Part shown: positions 1-15,634 of the stretch, in pieces
How positions within the stretch are numbered: the stretch's first letter is position 1
Layout of the letters: every line of letters begins with the position of its first letter
From: Priapulus caudatus
Taxonomy: Eukaryota; Priapulida; Priapulimorpha; Priapulimorphida; Priapulidae
Assembly (NCBI RefSeq): GCF_000485595.1
Contig: NW_014577455.1
Coordinates: forward strand, 184,767-222,938
Direction: 5' to 3'
DNA length: 38,172 nt
Program-made: the position numbers and the translations under genes
The notes under the pieces: generated by a model
The model's input: the letters and a program-made list of their open reading frames with translations, nothing else
The model's database searches: none
What the model was told of the DNA's origin: nothing

Positions 1-7
1 GGTGTGA

Positions 8-53
<46 letters not shown>

Positions 54-250
54 TGCGTGTGTGGGTGCGTGCGTGCGTGCGTGTGTGTGTGTGCGTGCGT
101 GCGCGCGCGTGTGTGTGTGTATGCGCGTGCGTGTGTATGCGCGCGTGTGTGTGTGTGTGCGCGCGTGTGTGCATGTGTTTGTGTGTACACCTATACCCTC
201 GGGGCTTCTATAGAACGATTGCCGGCGCGTGGTACGCGCGCGTGCGTGCG
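1..250. repeat. GT / GTGC microsatellite
   Basis: The window opens in low-complexity alternating purine-pyrimidine DNA, mostly GT with GTGC and GCGC interruptions, running to about base 185 and resuming briefly near 235-257. Such tracts can adopt Z-DNA. Open frames here read as CVCV or RACV repeats and are not genes. Confidence 0.9.
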
Positions 251-539
251 TGTGTGATGTGTTTGTACACCACCATCATTACCGACGCCGTGCCCGCGAG
301 ATTTCGACGCAGACGAAACGCTGCCGGCATTTCGTCGTCGTTTTTTTTCTCTCACAAAAGGTCTCCACGCGTCGTGTGTTGTCTGCATTGTGTCGTATTT
401 CGGTGCCTTTCACTGCGACGCGGCACCGGGGGGAATACCGCGCGACAATTATCTATTTGAATTTGTCATTTACCGGCGAGCGGTTCATGAGGCGACGCCG
501 TAAGCCGAGTGTCGGCGCTTGTCGGGTGGATACCGATAC
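251..539. other. Unassigned sequence
   Basis: Unique-looking, moderately CpG-rich sequence between the GT tract and the 29-bp minisatellite. Several frames are open for 100 codons or more, but none resembles a known family and no splice-bounded exon could be defended. It may belong to the intron upstream of the syndecan exon at 1428. Confidence 0.4.
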
Positions 540-540
540 G

Positions 541-1058
541 ACACATCCGCTATCAAAGGATCATAGACAGACTGCCCAGATAGAAATATCCCTGCTAAAG
601 GACATAGACAGGCTGCCTAGATAGACATATCCCTGCTAAAGGACATAGGCGGACATTGTTCCAGCTATAGGACATAGACAGACATAGTACCCGCTATAGG
701 ACATAGACAGGCATAGTATCCGCTATAGCACATACACAGACATAGTACCCGCTATAGCACATAGACAGACATAGTACCTGCTATCAAAAGGACATAGGCA
801 GACATAGTACCCGCTATAGGACATAGGCGGACATTGTATCCGATAAAGGACATAGCCAGTCATAGTACCCGCTATAGGACATAGACAGACATAGTATCCG
901 CTATAAGACATAGACAGACATAGTATCCGCTATAGCACATAGACAGACATAGAAACCGCTATAGGCCATAGACAGACATAGTACCCGCTTTCAAAAGGAT
1001 ATAGACAGTCATAGTATACGCTAGCAAAATGACATAGACAGACATAGTTCCCGCTAAA
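541..1058. repeat. 29-bp minisatellite
   Basis: About 17 diverged tandem units with the core GACATAGACAGACATAGTA followed by CCCGCTATAG; the period is 29 bp (for example the units starting near 670 and 699). Some units are lengthened by a TCAAAA insert near 783, 990 and 1023. Divergence between units suggests an old array. It lies upstream of the candidate syndecan exon. Confidence 0.9.
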
Positions 1059-1427
1059 GTAACGTTGCCGTGGTGTGTGGTATTGGGCTTCATTTCCTCT
1101 GAAGCTGAACGTATGACAGGGAAATGCGTGGACAGACGACGGCACATCGTCTAAATGTGTCCGTAGAGTGTCGGGCTCACTCCGAGTGGCTAACGCATGC
1201 ATACGTCGTGTATATTTTAACACGTTGAACTTAAAAAATAATTAAAATAAAATAATAATAAAAAAAATAACTAAAAAAATCTTAAAAAGGGAAAATAATT
1301 TTCAACTAGACAGGCGGAATCGTTAGCCATCTAATAAACAAAAAAACACGAACACGGTTGACACATCTCCGGTGACAGAACACAACGACGCACAGAGATT
1401 TCTGTTCTAACGTCGTTCCCCGTACAG
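1059..1427. other. AT-rich non-coding stretch
   Basis: No gene is visible. Bases 1228-1310 are very A-rich (AATAAAATAATAATAAAAA type). The stretch ends at the acceptor-like TTCCCCGTACAG immediately before the candidate exon at 1428. Confidence 0.5.
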
Positions 1428-5699
<4,272 letters not shown>

Positions 5700-7520
5700 T
5701 CGGCGGAGGAGGGGAGGAGAAATCAAGCGTCTGCTCGCGCGGACGACCGAGGACCGACGGCGACACCTGGTGGCGTGCAGGGGCGGCGGCAGGGGGCGCC
5801 GCTGTTCGAGTCGAGTACGCGGAGGTACTTTTTACGATGCTATAGCCAGAACGCGTTCTCGGCGGGTTTTCTTTTTCTCTTGCTCGTGGGGTTTGATAGC
5901 CACTACTGCTCATCCGGTGGGTGACGAAACGGAGGCTTGGCGTTCGAGCTTACGAAAATGGGGGTGTGGGGTGGGAGAGATAGAGGTGGGTTGATGGGAT
6001 TCGGTTTCACAGTGGTGGGTGGGTGTTGGGGGGGGGGGAAGCAGGCGGGCGTCTATCGTTGCAATGTATCTTCTTCCATTTGTTTAAACTAGTCAGTGCA
6101 ATGTTGTTTAGCGCGTGATGTGTGATTGGGGTCATCAGTCGCGAGGTTGCGCTAGAGGAAACCTGTTCGTAGGTAAAGGTTCTGTCGTAAAGGTTGCGTT
6201 CGAGGTCGAGGAAATGTCAAGTGAAAACTGTTCGTAGTTTTTTTTGGCGTTGTGAGGCGAAGGACACGTGCGATCAATGCGTGCGGGGCGCGTGCGTTTA
6301 AAAAAAATCTGAAACATTTCTGCGTAAAGTGATTTGAACTTCGTATGGCGTTTTTGATGTTCGGCGTTCGGAATGTTAAGGGTTGCAGACGGACAGCAGT
6401 TTTCGTCTAGTCGATATTCTAGCGACGTTTAGAATGATTCTTACGTGTTTAACTGACTGCAATGTAAATTTTAGAATGTCTCGCGTGAGCGTAGGTCTCT
6501 GTAGCTGTCGTTGTGATTGTAGTTTTTTGTGTGTAAAATCCTACTTGATGCTGCCGTTGGGAAAATCATGTCATATGTGCAGTACCCCTTTCATATTCAC
6601 CCACATGTTGACGCAGTATTGTCCCTGGCGAAAGTTTTCAAAGGTGAAACCTTTTCCGGGGGGGATTCAAATGAAAGGCGGATAGCAAAGCGGTTTTCGA
6701 AAAAGAATTAGCGCTGATTTTTTCCCGCGCTTCTGCTACTCCTATTGCGTAAATTACCGTAAGTGCGTTGGTTGTATCGTGATGGCGTTGATACTGAAGT
6801 GCAGCGCCCCCTTTAAAACATCGTTCGTATCTAACAACGCGAAACGCGAGAGTCTCGACGATTTTTGCGCGCACGCTTTCGCACCACTAATGGGGCGATC
6901 ATTTGGGGGCTATAATTAGCACTTACACTCCGTTCCGAGTGTATATTTTTTGGCGACGACGTGTTTATTTTCGTAAACCACCTCGGCGCGAGAGAGAGAG
7001 CTGCGCGTGGCTGGAGAATGAATTATAAGGGGGTAATTTAGATGAGAGTTGAGAGGAGAGGACGTCTGCTCCCGGTGTGTATAGTTGTTTAGAAATGTAG
7101 TTTTTCCTTCTCTCTCTCTCTCTCAATTATGGTGGATTCAGTATGATGTATAATATCGGTATTTATTACAGTCATTTTATGCTAGTCATCGTGAATTGTA
7201 TGTTTTATAGTGCAAATGAAGAGAAAGGGACGTCGTCGGAAAAAATGACCCAAGTACCAAAGAAGTGTAAATGATAGTATTACGTTAGTATTCTTTATTT
7301 ATTCCTGGTACTGAGAGTGCAATAGTCGTATCTTTCACGTGTGTGTGTGTGTGGGGGGGGGTCGTTCTGCCATCAGCCCTCCCCCTGATTAATGCGGGGC
7401 GGCTGCAAGGTGATGCACCCAGCCTGCGTCCATCAGTATAAGGTGCACGCACGACCCCCTCGCGCGGGCAATGGCGATGGTATGTTCGGCTGTTCGCACG
7501 GCGTCTTCTGTATGGCGATT
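5700..7520 (+). other. Sdc: Probable syndecan 3' UTR / downstream DNA
   Basis: Non-coding sequence after the syndecan stop codon. It contains G-runs (6030-6040), a short CT tract at 7109-7125 and a GT/G tract at 7339-7360. I see no AATAAA between the stop and 7300, so the mRNA end is not fixed. A 3' UTR of several kilobases is possible. Confidence 0.4.
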
Positions 7521-7672
7521 GAAATGTCTGTCGCAATCATCGCTTGTCTGTCGCAGTTTTCGCTTGTCTGTCGCAGTTTTCGCTTGTCTGTCGCAGTTTT
7601 CGCTTGTCTGTCGCAGTTTTCGCTTGTCTGTCGCTGTTTTCACTTGTCTGTCGCAGTTTTCGCTTGTTTGTC
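7521..7672. repeat. 20-bp minisatellite
   Basis: About seven tandem copies of CGCTTGTCTGTCGCAGTTTT, four perfect in the middle (7541-7620), with diverged units at both ends. Confidence 0.95.
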
Positions 7673-8205
7673 CCCTGTTCGCAAGCGGTCTCCCGTATTC
7701 TGCTGTGGCAATCGTAATGCGTTGTTGGGTCGTGCATCCACTGTATATATGTAGCTTCGTGGCGTCGCGTGTATAGTGTGTTTAGACGTGCTGTTAATGC
7801 GTCATCACGTTACTTCACACGCCCATCTCTCCTCCCGCCACTTATGATGAGGCAGGGGGTTGCTAGCGCCATCTATACGTGTCGGTGACGTTGAGCATGC
7901 TTGGCACCGCCAGCATAGAGGTCGCTTTCGACAGTGGAAAAAGCAATGCGTTTAGTGATCTATTTTTCAGTCTCGTAAAATATATACATTTGCGATGAGG
8001 GACGTGATGTAATATACCTCCCCCTCTCCCACAAATTCTCTATTTCCCACGAAGGATTAAGCACTAAAAGTGTAAAACCATTAAATTACCAAGTTCATCA
8101 GTAAATTGGTTTAGCTAGAACAAAATTCTCGCACTGCAGCCTTAAAAGGTGGGAGTACTCTTTGAACTTTTAGCGCGAGTTTTAGTTAGAGAAGGGTTTA
8201 TATGT
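7673..8205. other. Unassigned intergenic DNA
   Basis: No gene, RNA or clear repeat recognised between the 20-bp array and the 12-bp array. Confidence 0.5.
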
Positions 8206-8252
8206 GCAATACACAGTGCAATACATAGTGCAATACATAGTGCAATACATAC
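8206..8252. repeat. 12-bp tandem repeat (CAATACATAGTG)
   Basis: Four tandem units of GTGCAATACATA, nearly identical. Confidence 0.85.
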
Positions 8253-8397
8253 CCATCTTCAAAGTTTCATATCGCAAAACAAATGGCGGAGAGACAATGT
8301 CTGTCGTGGAGCTATATCGGTGATAATGAAGTATAGGTCCTGGGTGGTGTAAATCGCATCCCATTACGTCGTTACCTAAATAAGGCAACCATGTTAT

Positions 8398-8454
8398 CAG
8401 GAGTCTATCAATATTGATAGACACAATATATATAGATATATTGATAGACTCCTG
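8398..8454. mobile_element. 57-bp palindrome with 7-bp flanking duplication
   Basis: Perfect 17-bp arms start CAGGAGTC and end GACTCCTG around an AT-rich loop. Both sides are flanked by ATGTTAT (8391-8397 and 8455-8461), which looks like a target-site duplication. Member of the small hairpin family described in the findings. Confidence 0.75.
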
Positions 8455-8515
8455 ATGTTATCATTGAATCGGATAGCCACACTCCATGCACGCCTTCTGC
8501 GGACGTGTATGCTAT

Positions 8516-8558
8516 CAGAAGTAGATAATAGAGAATAATTCCCTATTATCTACTTCTG
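8516..8558. mobile_element. 43-bp palindrome with near 7-bp duplication
   Basis: Perfect 16-bp arms (CAGAAGTAGATAATAG and its complement) around an 11-bp loop. The flanks ATGCTAT and CTGCTAT match at six of seven positions. It lies only 61 bp from the previous family member. Confidence 0.65.
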
Positions 8559-8602
8559 CTGCTATGTAGCAAAGTTAGCCTAACTTGAGTCTCATCGTGT
8601 TG

Positions 8603-8773
8603 ATGCTCTGCGCTACGCTGTGTATAATATGTTATAGTGTGGACGGCCTGTCATCTCTGAACATAAAAACGAACTATAGGCGCTGGGGCAACACGCAAAC
8701 GATTAATTATCTGCTGCAACACGAATCCCGGATCCGGATCTGTGCAGAGGATGTCGGTGGCTCTGGTCGGTGA
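8603..8773 (+). CDS. Possible 56-residue secreted small ORF
   Basis: ATG to TGA, 56 residues. It starts with a short hydrophobic stretch (MLCATLCIICYSVDG) that looks like a weak signal peptide, followed by a polar stretch with NYRRWGN. I recognise no family, and there is no promoter, splice or conservation evidence. It sits between a hairpin element and a pentamer repeat, so chance is the leading alternative. Confidence 0.12.
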   Translation: MLCATLCIICYSVDGLSSLNIKTNYRRWGNTQTINYLLQHESRIRICAEDVGGSGR

Positions 8774-8838
8774 ACAGATAACCTTTTGTTTCGTTTACTG
8801 CGCGGTGTTGTCATCTTACGTTTACTATAGCGTAACGT

Positions 8839-8906
8839 GATATGTAAGCCTAACGTAACGCAACGCAACGCAACGCAACGCAACGTGATATAACGTAACG
8901 TAACTA
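8839..8906. repeat. AACGC / AACGT pentamer array
   Basis: Tandem pentamers AACGT and AACGC, with six AACGC-type units in a row near the middle. Confidence 0.85.
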
Positions 8907-9361
8907 CATTTTCTAGTTGGACTAGCGTATTAAATTTTAAAAAACAATTGACCGAATTTTGATAATTTTTGATTTTTTAAATGCAGATGATTCCGGTATT
9001 ATCCAGGCAGCAGTGTAATTACGACAAACATCGTACGTATTAGTGGCTTCGCCGAATAAAATGCAGCAGAGATGAATGGAGTGGCGTATAAGTGTGCCAT
9101 GCGCGGGTGTGAGTGGATCCAAGCAAATAGAACGAACGGTTAGAACAACGAACTTCAATCCCCCAAAATAGTGAAAAGTTAACAACCGAGCGGAAAACTA
9201 GCGAGAAAACGGGAAAAGGGTGAAAAGGAGAAGTATCATTTCTAGTCAGTTATCAGGTTAGCTAAGTTGTCTAGGCAAGGAGCAGTATGTGTGTATATAT
9301 ATATGTATAGCTGTCACGACTCTGGATTTGGATTAGCAATTCTTATAACGAAAGTGCCATG

Positions 9362-9367
9362 AATAAA
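9362..9367 (+). terminator. AATAAA polyadenylation-signal candidate
   Basis: AATAAA in an AT-rich stretch. It could end a very long syndecan 3' UTR (about 3.7 kb after the stop), but there are no transcript data and single AATAAA hexamers are common. Confidence 0.2.
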
Positions 9368-9728
9368 GAATGAGTCACAATTTAAATGGTAGATATCCAT
9401 TTCTTTTTATCGGCGCAATCTTCAATTCGCCATGTAAATTTGTACTTTTTTATGATAATGTCATGAAAATTGCAAATGAGGCTGAGCGGTAGACAGGAGA
9501 AGACGTGCTTGCCTGTAAGCGTGTAGTTATCAAAATACCGCGCCATTTTGCAATCGGTCCTTCTCTGCCTATTTTCTACATCCTTCTCTCTGCCCGAACG
9601 TGTTCTCTGTGTTTGGACGTGTCATCTCTCCCCTTGTATCTTTCCGCACGACCCGTGTCTCGTTCTCCGTGCATTCGCTCGTGCAGCTCGAAAACTCATG
9701 CACGGAATCGTTCCGGGTTTTCCCTCTA

Positions 9729-9744
9729 GATGGCGCGCGCCATC
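9729..9744. promoter_or_regulatory. GATGGCGC palindrome
   Basis: GATGGCGCGCGCCATC is a perfect 16-bp palindrome made of two inverted GATGGCGC halves. ATGGCGC motifs occur in binding sites of several metazoan insulator and promoter factors. Function is unproven. Confidence 0.25.
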
Positions 9745-9942
9745 GTTGGCGATAGACCGCTCCCCGCTGTCAACCCGAGTTCGAAAAAAAACCGCTCGAT
9801 GTCGTCTTAAATAGAAAGATTGCAGACGCTCAGAATGCGTTTCCCATGTTTCGGTATCGAGCAAATGTGTCGTAGAGATAAGAAGCAAAGACGATGTCTT
9901 TGTGTTACGTCGTCTTAGTGCCATGTCGTCTGTGGCGGCAGT

Positions 9943-9944
9943 CA

Positions 9945-9983
<39 letters not shown>
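9943..9983. repeat. ACGC tetranucleotide microsatellite
   Basis: Ten or so tandem CACG units. Confidence 0.95.
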
Positions 9984-10600
9984 CCCATACACGAATATAA
10001 TCCTAATTGCACAGAGAAGACAGACGCGCGGCGGCAGTGCGACGTGCGCCTGAGCAAATACGCGGAAATCTTTTATCATCGGCGAGAGCGCATTACGAGC
10101 GAAATATCGGCGATTCCGTCGTTCGCGCGGCGCCGCTATGCGACTGATTGTTTTTTTTTTTACAAGCTTCGAAAATAGAAAATTGGAGAATTTGTTTTTT
10201 TTTCTCGGTCGGCTGAGACGCGCCAGTTGGCTTCGCGTAAGCCACGAGTTGGCGCCTACCTTGTTAAGAACATTGTGCAGAAATCGCCTCTTAAATTGGC
10301 GATTTAGTTCGCGAACGGAGGAGGCGATTGCCCATATATGGCGAGAGCGTGCGTGTGTATGTGTAAGAGTGTTCATCGTGGATTTTAGTGCAGTCCAAGA
10401 TATTGACCGCAGAGACAGAGAGGGGCGAGAAAGAAAGAAGGGAGAGAGAGGGACGCGATTTCCCATATAATTATGCTGCAGCGTGGGATGAGAGCGGTGT
10501 ACGCGTATTCAGGGTGGAAATTCTGGCCAGGAAATTTTCAGAATGTGTCGACACTTGCGATACACGGTTGTGGAGCGTTCTTCGGTGAGCATCGCCGAGA
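9984..10600. other. CpG-rich segment, possible promoter or first exon
   Basis: Richer in CpG than its surroundings, with many CGCG, GGCG and GCGA words and a splice-donor-like TTCG|GTGAGC near 10583. It could be a promoter or non-coding first exon of a plus-strand gene. No TATA box or coding exon could be tied to it. A 174-codon minus-strand open frame here includes translated microsatellite and looks spurious. Confidence 0.25.
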
Positions 10601-11749
10601 ATCATGTACTAATTATAATTAATATAATTATTTAATAATATAAACATGTAAAGCTGCGCTATTTTCAAAAACCGGCATATTTCAAAAGCGTGTATTTACT
10701 CAAAATCCACAATATTTGTGTGGATTTCAACGTTGAGCAATCCTTAAAGCCAAACGCCAATTTAGAGTTTGCGAATTCAACATCAGTATTACATAACACG
10801 TTAATGCTCTCTTGATAAATTGATACTGAATGCATAAACTTTTATGATTGCAATGAATTATACTTTGATGCTGTAAAATTTGAACGCAGCCATTACAAAG
10901 TACTACTCGTGCTTTCCCTAGAGAGCTTGTTTTCAGCTGCGTGCAAAAGACCAACCGTGTTAATTTAAGTGGGAAATGATTGCAATTGCAATATTTTATC
11001 ATTAGATCTTAGTTTCATTTTGATTGAGCACATCTACATGTGTAACATTTTATAGTTACCATTAGCTAGCGACGAAATAAATTGAATTTTTTGTGATGCG
11101 ATACGTAATAAACTTGGTTTGCACAATTCCGCTAGGGGGCAGTACAACTGGTATAACCTGATGCTGTAAGCCAACGATCGTCTACACTTTTTAAAAACCT
11201 GTTAAAAACATTTTTAGTGAATGTTGAACTTCATGTTTTTTAGTGTATAGTATAATTTAAACCTGTTTTAACTAAACTGATTTCTAAACCTACATTAAAA
11301 AGTTTATATTTGCTTCGACATGTAAAATTATGAATGGGCAAATCACCATAGACTACGATATTGCTTCCTGGTTAATGGCAATGCCGTACCTGGTGCGTAC
11401 ACAGTGGTCAATATCACCGGCCTGGTAAAGGTTCGACACGAGTAGTACATTTTTTACAGCAATGTATTTTTGATGTCACATATGGCTAATGTCACATCTC
11501 CTGGATGTATGTATGCTGAGTGTTGGCGAGCGTGTGAGAACTGCACCTGTAGGCTATTACTACAGATGTGCTAACCAGTCGGCTTCTGGACCTAACCTCT
11601 TGTTAACCTGTCTGTTGAAATCCTAGCGGAGTAAACTTACCGTGATCTTTACGCGAAGTAAAGGCACGTTGACATTTACTTGAGCCTTCACGAAATTGTC
11701 TGCACTCGCACAAAATTCTAGGAAGTTATCCGCCACGAGCTTTCAAGCT

Positions 11750-11751
<2 letters not shown>
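10601..11751. other. AT-rich intergenic DNA
   Basis: No gene recognised. It contains AGACCAACC...GGGAAATG (10948-10979), repeated with three changes at about 13066-13096, and a CTCF-like word at 11129. Confidence 0.45.
11129..11142 (+). promoter_or_regulatory. CTCF-like motif
   Basis: CCGCTAGGGGGCAG closely fits the bilaterian CTCF core (CCGCNNGGNGGCAG type). It lies in the gene-poor interval between syndecan and the CULT gene, where an insulator would be plausible. Sequence match only. Confidence 0.35.

Positions 11752-11804
<53 letters not shown>
11752..11804. repeat. CT microsatellite
   Basis: Uninterrupted CT dinucleotides of about 50 bp, followed by degenerate pyrimidine-rich sequence up to the gap. 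Confidence 0.95.
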
Positions 11805-11806
<2 letters not shown>

Positions 11807-12023
11807 TGTCCTCGTCTCTCGCTCTCCTACTACCATCCTCCCCCCCCCCGGATCTCGTCTCTTCAGTCGTTCTCCTCTCCTGCTCTCAACTTTCTCTTCT
11901 CTCTCTCGTATCGTGCTGTCCCTGTCTCGCGTCTCGATCTCTCTCTCTCTTCGTCGTCACTGCCTCTCTGCTATGTCTATTCTCTCATTGCTCTCTCCCT
12001 GTTCCGTTCTCATTTCTCGTCCC

Positions 12024-12057
12024 NNNNNNNNNNNNNNNNNNNNNNNNNNNNNNNNNN
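12024..12057. other. Assembly gap (34 N)
   Basis: Run of N inside pyrimidine-rich sequence. The true length of the CT tract here is unknown. Confidence 0.99.
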
Positions 12058-12151
<94 letters not shown>

Positions 12152-12163
12152 CTCTCTCTCTCT
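12058..12163. repeat. CT microsatellite after the gap
   Basis: About 105 bp of CT dinucleotides immediately right of the N run. Confidence 0.97.
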
Positions 12164-12214
12164 CATCCTTATTATACTAGTATCCTATCTTAGTATACTA
12201 GTGTATTAGACCTT

Positions 12215-12716
12215 ACATCACTTCCCTCCCTCCCTGTTAGATTCCACACGGCTCCCTCTCCGTGCGGTCTCACACTCCCCTCCCTCTGTTTCACTCTGAT
12301 ATCAGCTCCTCCCCAGCAACCTCCGTCTTACTCCCTCCCTCCATGTGAGAGCTGACATCCCGTTACCCTCCCTCTCTGTTAGATTTCACACGCCTGCCTT
12401 CTTGTTAAACTTCACATCTCTCTCCCTCCCGCCTTCCCTCCCGCCCTTTCTCCCTCACTTCCTTCCCCACTTCTTCCCTCCCGCCATTCGTCCCTCCCTT
12501 CCTTCCTCACTTCTTCCCTCCCGCCCTTTCTCTCTCGCGACCTTCCTCCCGCTCTTCATCTTTCCCGTCCTCCCTCACTTCTTCCATCTCGTTCTTCCCC
12601 CTTACTTCCTCCCTCCCGTCCTCCGTCCTCCCTCCCGCCCCTCCTTCCTCACTTCCTCCATTCCGCCCTTCATCGTGCCCTTCCTCCCCTCCCTCTCTGT
12701 TAGATCTCACACTAAC
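12215..12716. repeat. Pyrimidine-rich (CCTCCCT) repeat block
   Basis: Roughly 500 bp of CCCTCCCT/CTTCCTC-type sequence. The phrase CCTCTCTGTTAGAT followed by TTCACAC or CTCACAC recurs near 12230, 12370 and 12690, so a diverged longer unit is superimposed. Confidence 0.8.
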
Positions 12717-14213
12717 CTTTAGTTTCAGAGCGGCCGATTATTGTCGCGAAAAACCTGCTTGTTCGCAGATATATACATCGAGTCTATTCTAAGCTGTCAG
12801 CAGCGTGCTATTGATTTCAGTTAGCAACATCATTATTTGCGTATGCAGACGCGTAATAGGGAAAATGAATTCGAATCCTGGCACGTCGTCGTGCTGTCGT
12901 GTGCCGAGGCTAGGCTGTCGCAAACGACGATAAGAAGCTGCTGATAGATAAGTCTGCTAGCAGCAGCTGTTGTTCTGCTGACAGTCGGGTGACGTCACGT
13001 CCGCAGACGCTCCACGCGTCGCCACTATGTATATTCTCCCCCGGGTGTTGTATCGGGCGTGCCTAAGACCAACCATGTTAATTTAAGTGGAAAATGCGTA
13101 TACCTATGCATTGCATTATGAAAATGCATATAGCACCTACCCCTAGTGAAGAAAGTCTGGGTGCGGTTAGACGTGCGTTGTCAACTACACGGGATCTGAC
13201 AGCGTCTTGCGAAATTATTTTTTTGTCGCAGCGAGTTTTTTTTCTTGGCGAGGAGGCTTCTGTTTCCTTCCTGTCCCATTTGCGCGCGTACATCTCGAAT
13301 ATGTTTTGTATGATGCGTGCGTCTCGGTGAAGAATGGAGGAAATGAACTAGCAGCCGCGTCTGCGTTTATTGCGATAGAGAATGAGTACCTTCCACGCTC
13401 CCGTTGCCTAGCGATAGCATCCAATCTAGAGGAAATTAATGTGGGGGGGGGAAACGAGTTCGAAACAGAATACGCCTAAAATTGCGCTGGATCTTTCGTT
13501 TTTGCAAATCATTTTCGTACGGGTTTCTCATTTTACGCAGGATTTGCAGTAACTGAAACTCTACCGGTTAACACGTGTTGTAATCGCTATTCGTACTCAT
13601 CGTCCCCAATACGTATTACACAACTGTGGCTTCATGAAGGCAACGTGAAAACGATCACTAATATATGTAGATACACGCGAGCAGCCCGTATGTAATAAAA
13701 GCGGTCGAACGTAAATGTGTTGCTATTTGTACAGCCCTGACGAGGAACGGTAGTTCCTTCATCTGTGTTGGATTATAAATTAATAACAGCATTGTCCCCA
13801 ACATATTTTCTAATTTTAGCTTTCCAGGTATTAGGCATGTATTAGGAATGAGTGTACGGAGGTGCGAGCGTCCGATTTTATGTATAGTGGTTCTATATGC
13901 TTCTACATACATGCTCCATGTGCGTCAATTACAGACACACGGCTACCTGAGCCGGTACGAATTGGGTCTTTTTCATCGGCCTATGCATGTAGTCCATAAT
14001 CCATTGGAATCGTATTACCACGAAATAATGTAATGCCACTGCAACTTGTCTTCTTTCGGTTCCTGTTACACTAGAGAAGTGCTTTAGGATTGATCTTGTG
14101 CACTAGGAGGACAAATCATAGCTGTGTATCAGGTACCTTACTTCGACAAGACTGGTGGGTGTTCAGCTGCAATAGAATATATTCTGATTTCATCGAATTA
14201 CATTATTAGTGTC
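12717..14213. other. Unassigned intergenic DNA
   Basis: About 1.5 kb with no recognisable exon. Short open frames of 60-90 codons exist on both strands but lack family resemblance. Bases 13066-13096 repeat the segment at 10948-10979. Confidence 0.4.
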
Positions 14214-14395
14214 CAGGGGCGTGTACAGGGGGGGGGGGGTCCAGGAGGTCCGGACACCCCCCCTGCTCGCGCAGAAAACGCATCTGAAGGGGTTTAATTT
14301 CAAAAAATTTCCCCCAATTCCCCCCCCCCTTCGCGAACTCGCAAGTTTGGGTTACGGTCAGACCCCCCCCCCCTGGTACAAATGCAAGGCAGAGG
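14214..14395. repeat. Dispersed CAGGGGCG-ended repeat, copy 1
   Basis: Starts CAGGGGCGTGTACAGG, then long G- and C-runs. Its middle, read on the minus strand (GTAACCCAAACTTGCGAG), matches the plus strand of the element at 15452, so the copies are in mixed orientation. The right terminus is not clear. Confidence 0.55.
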
Positions 14396-15451
14396 TGAAA
14401 ATGAAGAGTTAATATTCTAAAATCGAAGAAAGGGCGACGATGGAAAACCACGTTCAGCAGTTTGTTTTCCATTAAAAACCATGATACCTTTCTGCTTTTA
14501 CGTGTGATCGTTTATGGTGTAGACACACGCTCTAGTCAATAAGTGTATTTATTTTAGGATTTCAGAGATATATTGTTTAGTTGAACCAGCTCAATACTTT
14601 GGCTGCAAATGTAAATTCACACCAATTCATGTTTGTCAACATAATCGAAATGATACGAGCTTTTAGCTTTAAATAATATTATTTGAGGTTAGTATAAAAT
14701 CGTTGTAATCAATCTGTATAATATAACTTATTGTGACTATTTGAAATTTTTTGTATATTAAACTTTTACAACATATGGTACCGGTATTGAATTTTGTGTT
14801 TGATGTTATGTTGCAAGTAATGCATCACGTAGAGGTTACTACAATAAAAAAACACCTGGGTATTTGGAAAGCCATATATATTGATTAAATACATTCGCTT
14901 TATGAAGCTTTTATACATGAAACCGTTCACAAAACACACACATACCATACACGTACTCCTAATAATTTCAGGTGACACTGTCAAGCACTCACACACACAC
15001 AGCATACACGTTCCCAGATGACATATTTTGACATATTTATCTATTATTGCGATCATATGAGTATTATAACACTGTTTAGACAAAATACACTAGACGAGTC
15101 GATATCCCTGGTTAAAAAGAATCCAATTTAAACCAATTTAATTCTGACAAGCCCTTGTTATTTTTATACACGATCTTCACATCTGCTAGCTACACTGAAA
15201 AGTGCATAATTTGCTCGAAATTAAAATCAAATAATTTCGAACTCCCTGCCCTCAACCCTAAATCTGACTAATTTCTCTAGAGAGTCTAACGAAATTTATA
15301 CGGTACTCCTTCAGAATTTGAATTTTATGTGTAAATAGGTTTTGGCAGATGGTTTTGTGCCAGTCAGAAATCGACCCCACAATACGATAACGTCGGGCGT
15401 GCTCGCAAATTTGCAGGTGCCTCCCTCTTGTGGCCAAGCATTGTCTAGTGG
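14396..15451. other. AT-rich intergenic DNA
   Basis: No gene recognised. A short CA run lies near 14990-15000. Confidence 0.5.
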
Positions 15452-15634
15452 CAGGGGCGTGTACAGGATTTGTACCAGTGGGGTGTCTAACCGTAACCCA
15501 AACTTGCGAGCACGAGAAGGGGGGTCTGGGGGGCCCTCCCATCCGAAGCATTTTTGAAATCTTAGAGCCCCCTTAAAGATGCGTTTCTGGCGCGATGCAG
15601 GGGGGTCCGCACAACGCCTGTAAGACCGCCCCTG
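15452..15634. mobile_element. Non-autonomous DNA element, CAGGGGCG termini
   Basis: 183 bp from CAGGGGCGTGTACAGG to GACCGCCCCTG, with inverted termini CAGGGGCG. Flanks share AGTGG on both sides. Termini of the CAGGG type are common in hAT-like and related cut-and-paste elements; the superfamily is inferred. No transposase is encoded. Confidence 0.6.

Noticed and set aside
541-1058. CRISPR-like regularly spaced repeats
   Set aside because: Units are contiguous and diverged with no unique spacers, and the genome is eukaryotic.
7392-7776. Frames of 100-120 codons with CLSQF repeats
   Set aside because: They are translations of the 20-bp minisatellite.
9942-10466. 174-codon minus-strand open frame
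   Set aside because: It ends in translated ACGC microsatellite and has no family resemblance or splice support.
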